From assembly GCF_019331735.1 (NCBI RefSeq), contig NZ_JAHBBH010000001.1:1-64000 (forward strand): a stretch of DNA of 64,000 nucleotides. The letters are read 5' to 3'. The stretch comes from Bifidobacterium miconis (GTDB taxonomy: Bacteria; Actinomycetota; Actinomycetes; Actinomycetales; Bifidobacteriaceae). Numbering within the stretch: the first letter of the stretch is position 1; every line of letters begins with the position of its first letter. Below, in pieces: positions 39,147-50,592 of this stretch. The translations under genes and the position numbers were made by a program. Below the pieces are notes generated by a model that was not told where the DNA came from, did no database searches, and saw nothing but the letters and a program-made list of their open reading frames with translations.

Positions 39147-40295
39147 TTACTTGCCGGGATCAGTCTGTCCCGCATTGGACGGTGTGGAATCGTCGTCGGA
39201 GGAACTGTCTGTCGTGCCGTTCGACGAATCGTTCGAGGCATCATCGGGCGACGAATCGGTGCTGTCGCCGTCCTTGTCCGTATCATCGGTCGTCGCTGGG
39301 CACGAGGCGACATCATCCGAACTGCTATCCTTGCCATCGGACGAACCGGTTGACGAATCGGAGCAGTCGGTTGTGAAATGGGCAGCGATCGCATCGACCA
39401 GCGAGTCGATCCAATCGGTCAGCGATGCAGCATCGGACGGCATCTGCTCGCTCACGTCGACGATCGGCACGTCCGCACGCCCGGCCGTGCCGGTGATCAT
39501 GTTCGTCGCGTCAGAAGCTTCCTGCGTGTTGTTCACCAGCAGATCCACGCCGTGCGATTCCAACAGCTTCTGGAATTCCTGCAGATCGGCAGGGGCGGCT
39601 TCGCCCTCGGCGGCCGCCGACGACGCATAGCCCTTCGGCGTCTTGTCTTCAAAGCCCATGTCGCTCATCAGATAGTAGGCAACCGCCTCGGTGGCCGCAT
39701 ACGTGGCGTCGGCGTTCGCGGAGGAGAATTCCTTCATCTTCTCCTCAACGGTCTTCTCCTGCTCCTGCCATTCCTTATAGCGCTTGGTGAAATCCTTCTT
39801 CTTGCTCGGCAGCGCCTTTGAGAACGCATTCACCAGCTCCTGCGCCATGCCGTTGCGCGCGTCCTTCGAGAACCACAGATGCGGGTTGTCGCCTTCCATC
39901 GCGCCTACAGTCTGTGCGGCGGAAACGATGACGGTGTTCTTGCCGACGCTTTTGGTGGCCCAAGAGTCGTAGCCGGCGCCGTTCGCCACCACGATCGTCG
40001 CCTTGGACAGCTTCGCCACATCCGAGGTCTTCGGCTCGAAATCATGCGCGTCCACGCCCGTCGAACGCAGAATCGATGTGACCGACACGTCGTCGCCGCC
40101 GATCTGCTTGGCCAGCGAACCCCACTGGTTGATCGAGGCGACCACTGCGATCGGGCCGGTCGGCTCCTCCTGCTGCGGCGTCTGCGTCGGCGTCGTGGCG
40201 GCGTTCGACGTGCCGCAGCCGGCCGCGGCCACCAGCATCAGCGCGGCCAATGCGCCCGCAACAGCCCTGCCTATGCGCGATCCGCGAATGTTCAT
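39147..40295 (-). CDS. Metal ABC transporter substrate-binding lipoprotein (ZnuA/PsaA family)
   Basis: The 382-residue product has a lipoprotein signal ([10 protein letters not shown], lipid-modified Cys near 27) and a cluster A-I binding fold. Ligand candidates are His in VDAHDFEP, His in [10 protein letters not shown], Glu in ATEAVAYYL, and an acidic residue in VDVSEQMP. Zinc-specific members usually have His at the third place, manganese-specific ones Glu, so manganese is possible. The last 75 residues or so are almost only Ser, Asp, Thr and Gly with two cysteines, an unusual acidic tail that could bind metal or span the wall. A longer upstream frame is antisense to folD and is discarded. 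Confidence 0.88.
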   Translation of the reverse strand: MNIRGSRIGRAVAGALAALMLVAAAGCGTSNAATTPTQTPQQEEPTGPIAVVASINQWGSLAKQIGGDDVSVTSILRSTGVDAHDFEPKTSDVAKLSKATIVVANGAGYDSWATKSVGKNTVIVSAAQTVGAMEGDNPHLWFSKDARNGMAQELVNAFSKALPSKKKDFTKRYKEWQEQEKTVEEKMKEFSSANADATYAATEAVAYYLMSDMGFEDKTPKGYASSAAAEGEAAPADLQEFQKLLESHGVDLLVNNTQEASDATNMITGTAGRADVPIVDVSEQMPSDAASLTDWIDSLVDAIAAHFTTDCSDSSTGSSDGKDSSSDDVASCPATTDDTDKDGDSTDSSPDDASNDSSNGTTDSSSDDDSTPSNAGQTDPGK

Positions 40296-40401
40296 TGCCC
40301 TGCTCCCTCGTACGCGTCCGAACATGTCGAAACAATCCTTTAACTGTCTCCACGATACCCTGATGCGAAGGCAACGAACCGACACACAGGGGAGACGACA
40401 C

Positions 40402-41283
40402 ATGACCATCAAACTCGACGGCAAGCAGACGGCGGCGGACATCAAGGCGCATCTGGCCGAACGCGTCGCACGGCTCAAGGAACAAGGTATCGAACCGGGC
40501 CTCGGCACGCTGCTGGTCGGCCACGACGCCGGCTCGGTCAAGTACGTAGCCGGCAAGCACGCCGACTGCGCCGAAATCGGCATCCGCTCCATCAAGCACG
40601 AACTGCCCGAAGACGCGACGTTCGACGACATCGCCGCCGTCGTGCGCGATATGAACGCCGACCCGGCCTGCACCGGCTATATCGTGCAGCTGCCGCTGCC
40701 CAAGGGCATCGACGAGAACGCAATCATCGACCTGATCGACCCGGCCAAGGACGCCGACGGCATGCACCCGTACAATCTCGGCGAACTCGTGCTGCACGTC
40801 AAGGGCGACATCACCACGCCGCTGCCGTGCACGCCGCGCGGCGTCATCGAACTGCTCGGCGCGTACGACATCGACCTCAACGGTAAGGAGGTGTGCGTGC
40901 TCGGCCGCGGCATCACCATCGGCCGTACCATCGGCCTCATGCTCACCCGCCGCGCCGTCAATGCGACCGTCACGCTGTGCCACACCGGCACGAAGGACGT
41001 CGCCGACCACATGCGCCGCGCCGACGTGATCGTCGCCGCGATGGGCTCCGCCGGATTCGTCAAGCCCGACATGATCAAGGACGGAGCGATCCTGCTCGAC
41101 GTCGGCGTCTCGCGCGTCTTCGACGAGGAGGCCGGCCGCTGGCGCGTCAAGGGCGACGTGGACAAGGCCTGCTACGACAAGGCGTACGCCTACTCGCCGA
41201 ACCCGGGCGGCGTCGGCCCGATGACCCGTGCCATGCTCCTCGCCAACGTCGTCGAAATGGCCGAACGCCAGCTCGGACGGTGA
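40402..41283 (+). CDS. folD: Bifunctional methylene-THF dehydrogenase/cyclohydrolase FolD
   Basis: FolD interconverts 5,10-methylene- and 10-formyl-tetrahydrofolate using NADP. The 293-residue product has the catalytic Tyr and Lys in [12 protein letters not shown], the motif [12 protein letters not shown], the dehydrogenase signature [11 protein letters not shown] in the Rossmann half, and the closing [12 protein letters not shown]. The usual first turn GRSxxVG is GRGITIG here, as seen in other actinobacteria. GGGGAGACG precedes the ATG. Confidence 0.95.
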   Translation: MTIKLDGKQTAADIKAHLAERVARLKEQGIEPGLGTLLVGHDAGSVKYVAGKHADCAEIGIRSIKHELPEDATFDDIAAVVRDMNADPACTGYIVQLPLPKGIDENAIIDLIDPAKDADGMHPYNLGELVLHVKGDITTPLPCTPRGVIELLGAYDIDLNGKEVCVLGRGITIGRTIGLMLTRRAVNATVTLCHTGTKDVADHMRRADVIVAAMGSAGFVKPDMIKDGAILLDVGVSRVFDEEAGRWRVKGDVDKACYDKAYAYSPNPGGVGPMTRAMLLANVVEMAERQLGR

Positions 41284-41410
41284 TATCGCGACACGCCCGA
41301 AATATATGTGCAGGGCTGGCGGTATGGTTGAGACTTGCGTGCGCGAAAAGCGCGCGCGGATAACTGAAGAACGATATTATCCACCAACTAGTTATTAAGA
41401 AACCACATTA

Positions 41411-42892
41411 ATGGCAGAGAACAATAACGAAGTCGCCAAGGTCGCCATCAACGACATCGGCACCGAAGAGGACTTCATCAAGGCAGTCGATTCCACCATC
41501 AAGAACTTCGATGATGGTGATCTGGTCGAGGGTACCGTCGTCAAGGTCGATCACGACGAGGTCCTGGTCGACATCGGCTACAAGACCGAGGGTGTGATCC
41601 CCTCCCGCGAACTTTCCATCAAGAAGGACGTCGATCCGGACGAGGTCGTCGAGGTCGGCGATCCGATCGAGGCCCTTGTCGTCACCAAGGAAGACAAGGA
41701 AGGCCGTCTGATCCTGTCCAAGAAGCGCGCCCAGTACGAGCGCGCCTGGGGCGACATCGAGAAGATCAAGGAAGCTGACGGCGTTGTTGAGGGCACCGTC
41801 ATCGAAGCCGTCAAGGGCGGCCTCATCGTGGACATCGGCCTGCGCGGCTTCCTGCCGGCGTCGCTGGTCGAAATGCGCCGCGTCCGTGACCTCTCCCCGT
41901 ACATCGGTCAGAAGATCAAGGCCAAGATCCTGGAGCTCGACAAGAACCGCAACAACGTGGTCCTGTCCCGTCGCCAGTACCTCGAGGAGACCCAGTCCGA
42001 AGTGCGCGAGACCTTCCTCTCGCAGCTCAAGAAGGGCCAGATCCGTGAGGGCGTCGTGTCCTCCATCGTCAACTTCGGCGCGTTCGTCGATCTCGGTGGC
42101 GTTGACGGCCTGATCCACGTCTCCGAGCTGTCCTGGAAGCACATCGACCACCCGTCCGAGGTCGTCAAGGTCGGCGACAAGGTCACCGTCGAAGTGCTCG
42201 ACGTCGATCTCGACCGCGAGCGCATTTCCCTGTCGCTCAAGGCCACCCAGGAGGATCCGTGGCAGCGCTTCGCCCGCACCCACGTCCCCGGCCAGATCGT
42301 CAAGGGCAAGGTCACCAAGATCGTCCAGTTCGGCGTGTTCATCTCCGTCGAGGACGGCATCGAGGGCCTCGTGCACATCTCCGAGCTGGCCAACCGCCAC
42401 GTGGAGAACCCGGAGACCGTCGTCAAGCCGGGCGAAGAGGTGTTCGTCAAGGTCATCGACGTCGATCTCGATCGTCGCCGCATCTCCCTGTCCCTCAAGC
42501 AGGCCAACGACTCCGTCGACCCGAACTCCGAGGACTTCGATCCGGCGCTGTACGGCATGCCGGCCGAGTACGACGAGGAAGGCAACTACAAGTACCCGGA
42601 GGGCTTCGACCCGAACACCAACGAGTGGATCCCGGGCTTCGAGAAGCAGCGCGAGGAGTGGGAAGCCCAGTACGCGGCCGCCCACGACCTGTGGGAGCAG
42701 CACAAGGCGTTCGTCGCCAAGGAGCTGGAGAACGCCGCCGCCTCGGCCGCCGAGGATGGCCAGGCTCCGAAGGAAGAGAAGCGCGAGCGCGAGGAAGTTT
42801 CCTCCAACTACTCTTCCGAGTCCACCTCCAACGGCACCCTCGCCGACTCCGATCAGCTTGCCGCCCTGCGCGACCAGCTGCTCGGCAAGTGA
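41411..42892 (+). CDS. rpsA: 30S ribosomal protein S1
   Basis: S1 helps mRNA bind to the ribosome. The 493-residue product has four S1 RNA-binding domains (about 35-105, 120-190, 208-275 and 293-365), each with a G-x-V-x-x-(I/V) start such as VEGTVVKVDHDEVLVDIGYK (in part), then a low-conservation acidic and Ala-rich tail. No Shine-Dalgarno sequence is seen: the leader ends in an A/T-rich stretch, in line with S1 autoregulation in other bacteria. The 127-base leader also has a small GC hairpin (GTGCGCG/CGCGCGC). Confidence 0.96.
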   Translation: MAENNNEVAKVAINDIGTEEDFIKAVDSTIKNFDDGDLVEGTVVKVDHDEVLVDIGYKTEGVIPSRELSIKKDVDPDEVVEVGDPIEALVVTKEDKEGRLILSKKRAQYERAWGDIEKIKEADGVVEGTVIEAVKGGLIVDIGLRGFLPASLVEMRRVRDLSPYIGQKIKAKILELDKNRNNVVLSRRQYLEETQSEVRETFLSQLKKGQIREGVVSSIVNFGAFVDLGGVDGLIHVSELSWKHIDHPSEVVKVGDKVTVEVLDVDLDRERISLSLKATQEDPWQRFARTHVPGQIVKGKVTKIVQFGVFISVEDGIEGLVHISELANRHVENPETVVKPGEEVFVKVIDVDLDRRRISLSLKQANDSVDPNSEDFDPALYGMPAEYDEEGNYKYPEGFDPNTNEWIPGFEKQREEWEAQYAAAHDLWEQHKAFVAKELENAAASAAEDGQAPKEEKREREEVSSNYSSESTSNGTLADSDQLAALRDQLLGK

Positions 42893-42921
42893 GTTTGCTG
42901 AATTCGCCGTATAGCGAATAG

Positions 42922-42960
42922 CGGAAAGCCCGTCAACCGCAATGGTTGGCGGGCTTTCCG
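42922..42960 (+). terminator. Intrinsic terminator after rpsA
   Basis: CGGAAAGCCCG and CGGGCTTTCCG flank a CAACC/GGTTG inner stem with one bulge and a five-base loop. A short T run (TGTTT) follows. Confidence 0.8.
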
Positions 42961-43073
42961 TGTTTCAGGTCCGTTTTCGTCGCGTCCGATGGTCGTCGTG
43001 CGCGGTTGTGCGGCGGACTTTGGCGCATGATGGGTAAGCTGGGACGAAGTGAACGTGCGACGAAAGGAGCCGC

Positions 43074-43721
43074 GTGATTATTCGCATCGGATTGACGGGC
43101 GGCATCGCCGCGGGCAAAAGCACGGCGTCGCGCCGGCTGGCGGAGCTTGGCGCGACCGTGATCGACTACGATCTGCTGGCCCGTCACGTCGTGGCGCCCG
43201 GCAGCGTCGGGCTGGGCCGGATCGCCGACGAGTTCGGTCCGGCCGCGATCGGTCGCGACGGCGGGCTGGACCGGGCGTGGATGGCCGATCACGCGTTCGG
43301 TCCGAACGCTCCGGACGGCGCGCGCGAACGGCTCGACGCGATCGAACATCCGCTCATCTACGACGAAGCCGCAAGATTGGAACATGACGCGATCGCGGCA
43401 TTCGATCATGCCGGTGCCGGCAACGGTGACAGGACACTGGTCATTGTGCACGACGTGCCGCTGCTGGCCGAGGTGATCGGCACGATCCCGTTCCGCTTCG
43501 ACCATATCGTCACGGTCGAGGCGCCGATCGATGTGCGCATCGCGCGCATGATGGGGGAGCGCGGCATGAGCCGCGAGCAGGCCGAGGGGCGCGTCCGGCA
43601 TCAGAGCGACGAGGCGACGCGCCGGGGGATCGCCGACGTCGTCATCGATTCGACGCAGTCCATAGAACAAATGTTCGACGCTGTTGATAGGCTGTATGCG
43701 GATTGGACCAGTCGGGAATAA
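43074..43721 (+). CDS. coaE: Dephospho-CoA kinase CoaE
   Basis: CoaE performs the last step of coenzyme A synthesis, phosphorylating the ribose 3'-OH. The 215-residue product has the P-loop GLTGGIAAGKST (residues 6-17), the substrate-binding VIDYDLLARHVV, and later DHIVTVEAPIDVRIARMM and a closing lid. It uses a GTG start nine bases after GAAAGGAG. uvrB follows after 15 bases on the same strand, an arrangement common in actinobacteria. Confidence 0.94.
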   Translation: MIIRIGLTGGIAAGKSTASRRLAELGATVIDYDLLARHVVAPGSVGLGRIADEFGPAAIGRDGGLDRAWMADHAFGPNAPDGARERLDAIEHPLIYDEAARLEHDAIAAFDHAGAGNGDRTLVIVHDVPLLAEVIGTIPFRFDHIVTVEAPIDVRIARMMGERGMSREQAEGRVRHQSDEATRRGIADVVIDSTQSIEQMFDAVDRLYADWTSRE

Positions 43722-43736
43722 ACGCCGAAAGGAGCG

Positions 43737-45834
<2,098 letters not shown>

Positions 45835-45851
<17 letters not shown>

Positions 45852-45919
45852 GCTTCCGTAGCAGCGAGCAGCGGTAGCGTCGCGAGCGTCGCATATAACG
45901 CGGAAGCGAACAAGTGAGC
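45835..45919 (+). repeat. 19-bp direct repeat duplicating the end of uvrB
   Basis: CGGAAGCGAACAAGTGAGC occurs at 45835-45853, spanning the uvrB stop codon, and again at 45901-45919 in the spacer before the terC gene. The two copies start 66 bases apart. The second copy has no coding role. Confidence 0.8.
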
Positions 45920-45947
45920 GTGCGCGGGCGAGTCAGCGCCTGTACAT

Positions 45948-46964
45948 ATGCTGGGAGGCATGTCTGAAACCCCCATTGCATTCATGATCGCCACGTTCGT
46001 GGTGCTGGCCGCGTTCTTCGTCGTGGACCTGTTCGTCATCGGCCGCAAGCCGCACGTGCCCTCCACCAAGGAGTGCCTGCAGCACATCGCGTTCTTCGTC
46101 GTCGCGGCGCTCATCTTCGGCGGCATCATGTGGGCCGTCGCCGGCGCGAAGCCGGCCATCGAATTCTATTCCGGCTGGCTTACCGAATATTCGCTGAGCG
46201 TCGACAACCTGTTCGTGTTCGTCATCATCATGTCCAACTTCGCCGTGCCGAAGGTGCTGCAGAAGTACGTGCTGTCCGTCGGCATCACCGTCGCGCTCAT
46301 CCTGCGCGGCATCTTCATCCTCATCGGCGCCGCGCTCATCGAACGCTTCACCTGGATCTTCTTCATCTTCGGCGCGTTCCTGATCGTCACGGCGCTCAAG
46401 CTCGTCACCGGTGGCGACGACGATGAGGAGTACCACGAGAACGGCGTCATCAAGGCCCTGCGCAAGATCATGAAGATCTCCGACGAATACGACGGCGAAA
46501 AGCTGCGCACCGTCAAGGACGGCGTCAAGTACTTCACCCCGATGCTCGTCGTATTCCTCGCCATCGGCACCACCGACGTCATGTTCGCGTTCGACTCGAT
46601 CCCCGCGATCTTCGGCCTGACCAAGGACCCGTTCATCGTGTTCACCTCCAACGTGTTCGCCCTGCTTGGCCTGCAGCAGCTCTACTTCCTGCTCGGCGCC
46701 CTGCTCGACAAGCTCGTCTACCTGCCGCTCGGCCTGTCCGTCGTGCTCGGCTTCATCGGCGTCAAGCTCATCATGGAGGCGCTGCACGGCAACTCGCTGC
46801 CGTTCCTCAACGGCGGACGGCCGATCGCATGGGTTCCCGAGGTGCCGACGTGGCTGTCGCTTGCGGTCATCGTGCTGGCCATCGGCGGCGCGGCGCTCGC
46901 CAGCGTGCTCAAGATGCGCGCTTTGGACGCGGCTTCCGCGCAGGGCTCCGCCAAGGCCGAGTGA
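45948..46964 (+). CDS. TerC/Alx-family integral membrane protein
   Basis: The 338-residue product has about nine membrane helices with the TerC features SLSVDNLFVFVIIMSNFAV and TDVMFAFDSIPAIFGLTKDPFIVF (in part), including Asp residues in the membrane thought to bind divalent metal. A charged cytoplasmic loop lies at about 155-190. TerC/Alx proteins export manganese or help load metal into exported enzymes. The ATG reading MLGGMSETP is used; the ATG four codons later directly follows GGGAGG, too closely spaced to be preferred. Confidence 0.92.
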   Translation: MLGGMSETPIAFMIATFVVLAAFFVVDLFVIGRKPHVPSTKECLQHIAFFVVAALIFGGIMWAVAGAKPAIEFYSGWLTEYSLSVDNLFVFVIIMSNFAVPKVLQKYVLSVGITVALILRGIFILIGAALIERFTWIFFIFGAFLIVTALKLVTGGDDDEEYHENGVIKALRKIMKISDEYDGEKLRTVKDGVKYFTPMLVVFLAIGTTDVMFAFDSIPAIFGLTKDPFIVFTSNVFALLGLQQLYFLLGALLDKLVYLPLGLSVVLGFIGVKLIMEALHGNSLPFLNGGRPIAWVPEVPTWLSLAVIVLAIGGAALASVLKMRALDAASAQGSAKAE

Positions 46965-47123
46965 AGCGTTGGCGTATCGCCGGTAAACCTTTGCGGAACA
47001 TGAGGTGTGAACGCTCACAACACACCCATGGAAAAGGTGGCTCGAATCGATTTTTGCTAGTAGACTGACTGTCGGCGGCTGGGCCAGAAGGCCCGGCCAT
47101 AATCAAGGATAGGATAGGCATTC

Positions 47124-48563
47124 ATGCGTAAAGCCAAGATCGTTGATACCATCGGTCCCGCCACCGAGGATTACGACAACCTGCTCAAGCTCGTCGAAGC
47201 CGGTATGGACGTCGCTCGTCTGAACCGCTCCCACGGCACCCCCGAGGATCACCTTCGCGTCTACAACAACGTGCGCAAGGCAAGCGAGGCCACCGGACGC
47301 AACGTGGCCGCCCTGGTCGATCTGCAGGGCCCGAAGATCCGCTGCGGCTGGTTCAAGAAGAACGCCGAGGGCGAGGACAAGGTTCAGCTTCAGCTTGGCC
47401 AGGAATTCATCATCACCACCGACGACATCGAGGGCGACGAGCACATCACCTCCACCACCTTCAAGGGCCTGCCGGGTGACTGCCATCCGGGCGACCCGAT
47501 CCTGATCGACGACGGCAAGGTCCGCCTCGAGGTCACCAAGGTCGAGGGCAACAACGTGTACACCAAGGTCGTCGTGGCCGGTCCGGTGTCCTCCCACAAG
47601 GGCATCAACCTGCCGGGCGTCGCCGTCTCCCTGCCGGCCCTGACCGAGAAGGACGAGGCCGATCTGCGTTGGGCCATCCGCACCGGCGCCGACATCATCG
47701 CCATGTCCTTCGTGCGCTTCGCGACCGACATCGACCGCGCCCACGAGATCATGGACGAGGAAGGCCGCCGCATCCCGATCGTCGCCAAGATCGAGAAGCC
47801 GCAGGCCCTCGAGAACCTCGAGGAGATCATCAAGACCTTCGACGGCGTCATGGCCGCCCGTGGCGACATGGCCGTCGAGTGCCCGCTCGAAGAGGTCCCG
47901 CTGGCCACCAAGCGCATCATCGAGCTGGCCCGCCAGTACGCCAAGCCGGTCATCGTGGCCACCGAAGTCCTCGGCTCCATGGTTCACTCCCCGGTTCCGT
48001 CCCGCGCCGAGGCCTCCGATTGCGCCAACGCCGTCCTCGACGGCGCCGACGCGACCATGACCTCCAACGAGACCGCCGTCGGCGAGTACCCGACCGAGAC
48101 CGTCGCCACCATGTCCCGCATCTCCGGCTTCGCCACCGAGCACGGCTTCGACCGCATCCCGGAGCTGAAGAACCTCGACATGTCCTCCACCGGCGCCGTC
48201 TCCTCCGCCGCCGTCGACCTGGCCGACAAGCTCAACGCCAAGGCCATCGTCGCCTACACCCAGACCGGCAACACCGTGCACCGCGTCTCCCGCGAGCGTC
48301 CGGCCGCCCCGATCTACGGCATCACCAACAACGAGCACACCTACCACTGGCTGGCCCTGTCCTGGGGCACCGAGGCGTTCTACGTCCCGGAGGACTACCA
48401 TGACAAGTCCCGCAAGGACCTCATGGCCTACACTGACGCCATCCTCAAGAAGGCCGGCAAGGTGTCCGACGGCGACAAGATCGTCGTGCTGAGCTCTGCT
48501 CAGGGCGAGCACGCCGCCGGCTCCACCGACTCCATCTACGTGCACACCGTCGGCAACAACTGA
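47124..48563 (+). CDS. pyk: Pyruvate kinase
   Basis: Pyruvate kinase turns phosphoenolpyruvate and ADP into pyruvate and ATP in the lower part of glycolysis (the bifid shunt here). The 479-residue product has RKAKIVDTIGPAT at the N-terminus, LNRSHGTPEDH, the catalytic Lys in IVAKIEKPQALEN, metal ligands in GVMAARGDMAVECPLEEVP, and RAEASDCANAVLDGADATM. The usual SGETA segment reads SNETA. AAGGATAGGATAGG precedes the ATG. A strong terminator follows the gene. Confidence 0.96.
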   Translation: MRKAKIVDTIGPATEDYDNLLKLVEAGMDVARLNRSHGTPEDHLRVYNNVRKASEATGRNVAALVDLQGPKIRCGWFKKNAEGEDKVQLQLGQEFIITTDDIEGDEHITSTTFKGLPGDCHPGDPILIDDGKVRLEVTKVEGNNVYTKVVVAGPVSSHKGINLPGVAVSLPALTEKDEADLRWAIRTGADIIAMSFVRFATDIDRAHEIMDEEGRRIPIVAKIEKPQALENLEEIIKTFDGVMAARGDMAVECPLEEVPLATKRIIELARQYAKPVIVATEVLGSMVHSPVPSRAEASDCANAVLDGADATMTSNETAVGEYPTETVATMSRISGFATEHGFDRIPELKNLDMSSTGAVSSAAVDLADKLNAKAIVAYTQTGNTVHRVSRERPAAPIYGITNNEHTYHWLALSWGTEAFYVPEDYHDKSRKDLMAYTDAILKKAGKVSDGDKIVVLSSAQGEHAAGSTDSIYVHTVGNN

Positions 48564-48605
48564 TCCGGCACGGCCGCGTAGACCAGCCGGTCTGATGGCA
48601 TAAAG

Positions 48606-48649
48606 AAGCCCCTGTCCGCAACCCAAGGGATTGCGGACAGGGGCTTTTT
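48606..48649 (+). terminator. Intrinsic terminator after pyk
   Basis: A 16-bp perfect stem (AAGCCCCTGTCCGCAA and its complement) with a nine-base loop, the 3' arm running into TTTTT. Confidence 0.93.
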
Positions 48650-48767
48650 CATACCCGCTCAGGCGACTGTCGACATTGCGTGGCCGCAGACAGCATGCGG
48701 CCATAACCGACCGCCTGCGAACGTCACCGTGGAGTGCGGCGGAATCGCCGGCGGCGACTATCCTGCG

Positions 48768-49367
48768 TCACTGGCCGAGCTGATGATCCGGCGCGCTGTG
48801 CAGACGCAGAATCGCGATCAGCGTCTTCGCGTCGACGATGGTGCCGTTGACGGCCATTTCGTACGCCTGGTCCAGCGTGTACAGGCGCACGTCCGGACGC
48901 GGCGTCTCCGGGCCGAAATCGCCGCGGTCCGTAGGATGCAGCCCCGTGGCGAAAAACAGCGCGGTGTGCTGTGCCGAGAAGCTCGGCGTGTCCAGGAACC
49001 GGGCGAACTGGACGAACCGGTCGGCGGTGTAGCCGGCCTCCTCGCGCAGCTTGCGCACGGCGATGTCGAGCGGCTTCTCGTCCTGCTTGGCCGCGTGCCC
49101 GCCGGGGATTTCCAGCGTCCAGCGATGGGTGGGGATGCGGTACTGCTCGACGAGCGGGATAAGCCCGTCGTCGGTCATGGCCAGCACGCCGACGGCGTCG
49201 CCGTTGTTGCCCTGCAGCACGTAGCGTTCGAACGTGCCGGCCTGCGGCGAGGAAAGGGACACCTGATCGACGTTGAAGTAGTGGCTCTTGACGATTTGCT
49301 TGCGCGACTCCTCCTTGAGCGGAGAGGTGCGCCACGGATCGAACCTGCGGTAGGTTTCGTTGCTCAT
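48768..49367 (-). CDS. Nudix hydrolase-family protein with an altered Nudix box
   Basis: The 199-residue product resembles ADP-ribose pyrophosphatases: a beta-rich N-terminus with FERYVLQGNNGDAVGVLAM, a LVEQYRIPTHRWTLEIPGG run before the box, and FARFLDTPSFSAQHTALFFA after it. The box ends RKLREEAGY where the consensus is REUxEExGU, so the first Glu of the pair is Lys; the spacing before it is also one residue longer. Catalysis may be reduced. AAGGAGG precedes the ATG, which excludes a longer upstream frame. A second, intact Nudix protein is encoded at 54558. Confidence 0.85.
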   Translation of the reverse strand: MSNETYRRFDPWRTSPLKEESRKQIVKSHYFNVDQVSLSSPQAGTFERYVLQGNNGDAVGVLAMTDDGLIPLVEQYRIPTHRWTLEIPGGHAAKQDEKPLDIAVRKLREEAGYTADRFVQFARFLDTPSFSAQHTALFFATGLHPTDRGDFGPETPRPDVRLYTLDQAYEMAVNGTIVDAKTLIAILRLHSAPDHQLGQ

Positions 49368-49579
49368 GACTGCCTCCTTGGTGGCATGATCGGTTTCATT
49401 GTATATCGTTAACATCGGGGGCCCGGGGTTTTGACCCCGGGCACAAGGGGCGCGTGTCGTCATGGAAACGGGCCGGTCCGGCCCGCCCGGAAGGCGGGGC
49501 GCGCGCCCGCGACTCGCAGAAATCCGACAATGCAGTCTCCGTCCGAAAAGTATGGTATTCTTCCGTGAGTGCGGAAAAC

Positions 49580-49653
49580 GCCCTCGTATCCCAATTGGTA
49601 GAGGAAGCAGCCTCAAAATCTGCGCAGTGTGGGTTCGAGTCCCACCGAGGGCA
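49580..49653 (+). tRNA. tRNA with leucine anticodon CAA but a short, class I-like body
   Basis: Acceptor arms GCCCTCG/CGAGGGC pair fully and the T arm GTGGG-TTCGAGT-CCCAC is perfect. The anticodon loop CTCAAAA gives CAA (Leu) on the stem GCAGC/TCTGC, whose innermost pair C-T is mismatched. The variable region is only five bases (GCAGT), whereas leucine tRNAs normally have a long variable arm. The D stem is TCC/GGA with an 11-base loop. CCA is not encoded. Confidence 0.85.
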
Positions 49654-49666
49654 CGCGATTGGAGCA

Positions 49667-49706
49667 AAGAAGGCTACTCCCTTTTCTCTAAGGGCGTAGC
49701 CTTCTT
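49667..49706 (+). terminator. Hairpin after the CAA-anticodon tRNA
   Basis: AAGAAGGCTAC pairs with GTAGCCTTCTT around an inner CCCTT/AAGGG stem. No T tract follows, so the strength is uncertain. Confidence 0.7.
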
Positions 49707-49788
49707 GTGCAATGACGCAAAATAACTGTTGTCAGGTCGGGTGGAGGGTTATAAGAAGACGCCCGGCCACTGATGAAAAGAGGTTGGC

Positions 49789-50592
49789 ATGGTGGCAAGG
49801 AAAAAGACCTCGGAAACACCCGATGTGCTGGGTTCGGTGTTGACCGATGACGAACTGAAGGCCGCGGCGGAGGGCAATATCCCCGGCGAGCCCGTTGCGG
49901 ACGAGAACGAAACTCCCGAGCCCGAGGAGAACCATCAGCGCACCGTCGTGGTGGCCGAGGACGAGTCCGTCAACCGTATGGATCTGGTCGCCATGCTCGA
50001 AGACAACGGTTACAAGGTCGTCGGCGAGGCCGCCAACGGCGAGGAGGCCGTCGATCTGACCCGCAAGTTCCGTCCGGATGTCGTGTGCATGGACGTCAAG
50101 ATGCCGCGCATGGACGGCATCGCCGCCGCCGGCGTGATCTGCGACGAAAACATCGCCCCGGTGGTCATGCTCACCGCCTTCTCCCAGCCCGATCTGGTCC
50201 GGCAGGCCACCGGCGCCGGCGCGATGGCATACGTCACCAAGCCGTACGAGGAGTCCAAGCTGTTGCCCGCACTCGAAGTCGCCATGGGCCGCTTCGCTGA
50301 GATCAACGATCTGCTCGACACCGTCGAACGCAGCGAGAACAAGCTCAAGAACGCGCAGGACGAGCTCAAGAAGATGGAGGCCCAGCTCAAGAAGGCCGAG
50401 GACACGCTGGAGGAGCGCAAGCTTGTCGACCGCGCCAAGGGCCTGCTCATGGACAAGGCCGACTTCTCCGAGCAGGGCGCGTTCCGCTGGATCCAGAAGA
50501 CCTCCATGGACCAGCGCATCCCGAAGAAGCGTCTCGCCATGGCCATCATCGCCAAGTACGGCGATCCCAAGCCGGAAAGCAACGATGACTGA
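49789..50592 (+). CDS. pdtaR: ANTAR-domain response regulator, PdtaR-like
   Basis: The 267-residue product has a disordered acidic N-terminus (1-55), a receiver domain (VVVAEDESVNRMDLVAML, phospho-Asp in VCMDVKMPRMDG, Lys in YVTKPYEESKLL), a long coiled coil (about 165-210, NELKN-type heptads rich in Lys/Glu), and a C-terminal ANTAR domain (ERKLVDRAKGLLMDKADFSE then AFRWIQKTSM). ANTAR proteins bind paired RNA hairpins to stop transcription termination. The presumed kinase partner PdtaS is encoded at 18669. Its last eight bases overlap the polA start. Confidence 0.93.
   Translation: MVARKKTSETPDVLGSVLTDDELKAAAEGNIPGEPVADENETPEPEENHQRTVVVAEDESVNRMDLVAMLEDNGYKVVGEAANGEEAVDLTRKFRPDVVCMDVKMPRMDGIAAAGVICDENIAPVVMLTAFSQPDLVRQATGAGAMAYVTKPYEESKLLPALEVAMGRFAEINDLLDTVERSENKLKNAQDELKKMEAQLKKAEDTLEERKLVDRAKGLLMDKADFSEQGAFRWIQKTSMDQRIPKKRLAMAIIAKYGDPKPESNDD

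Noticed and set aside
49580..49653. Reading the tRNA as a pseudogene because of its short variable loop
   Set aside because: Acceptor and T arms pair perfectly and the anticodon is clear, so it is kept as a real but unusual tRNA.
49454..49725. Short open frames around the CAA-anticodon tRNA
   Set aside because: They run across the tRNA and its hairpin, so they cannot be genes.
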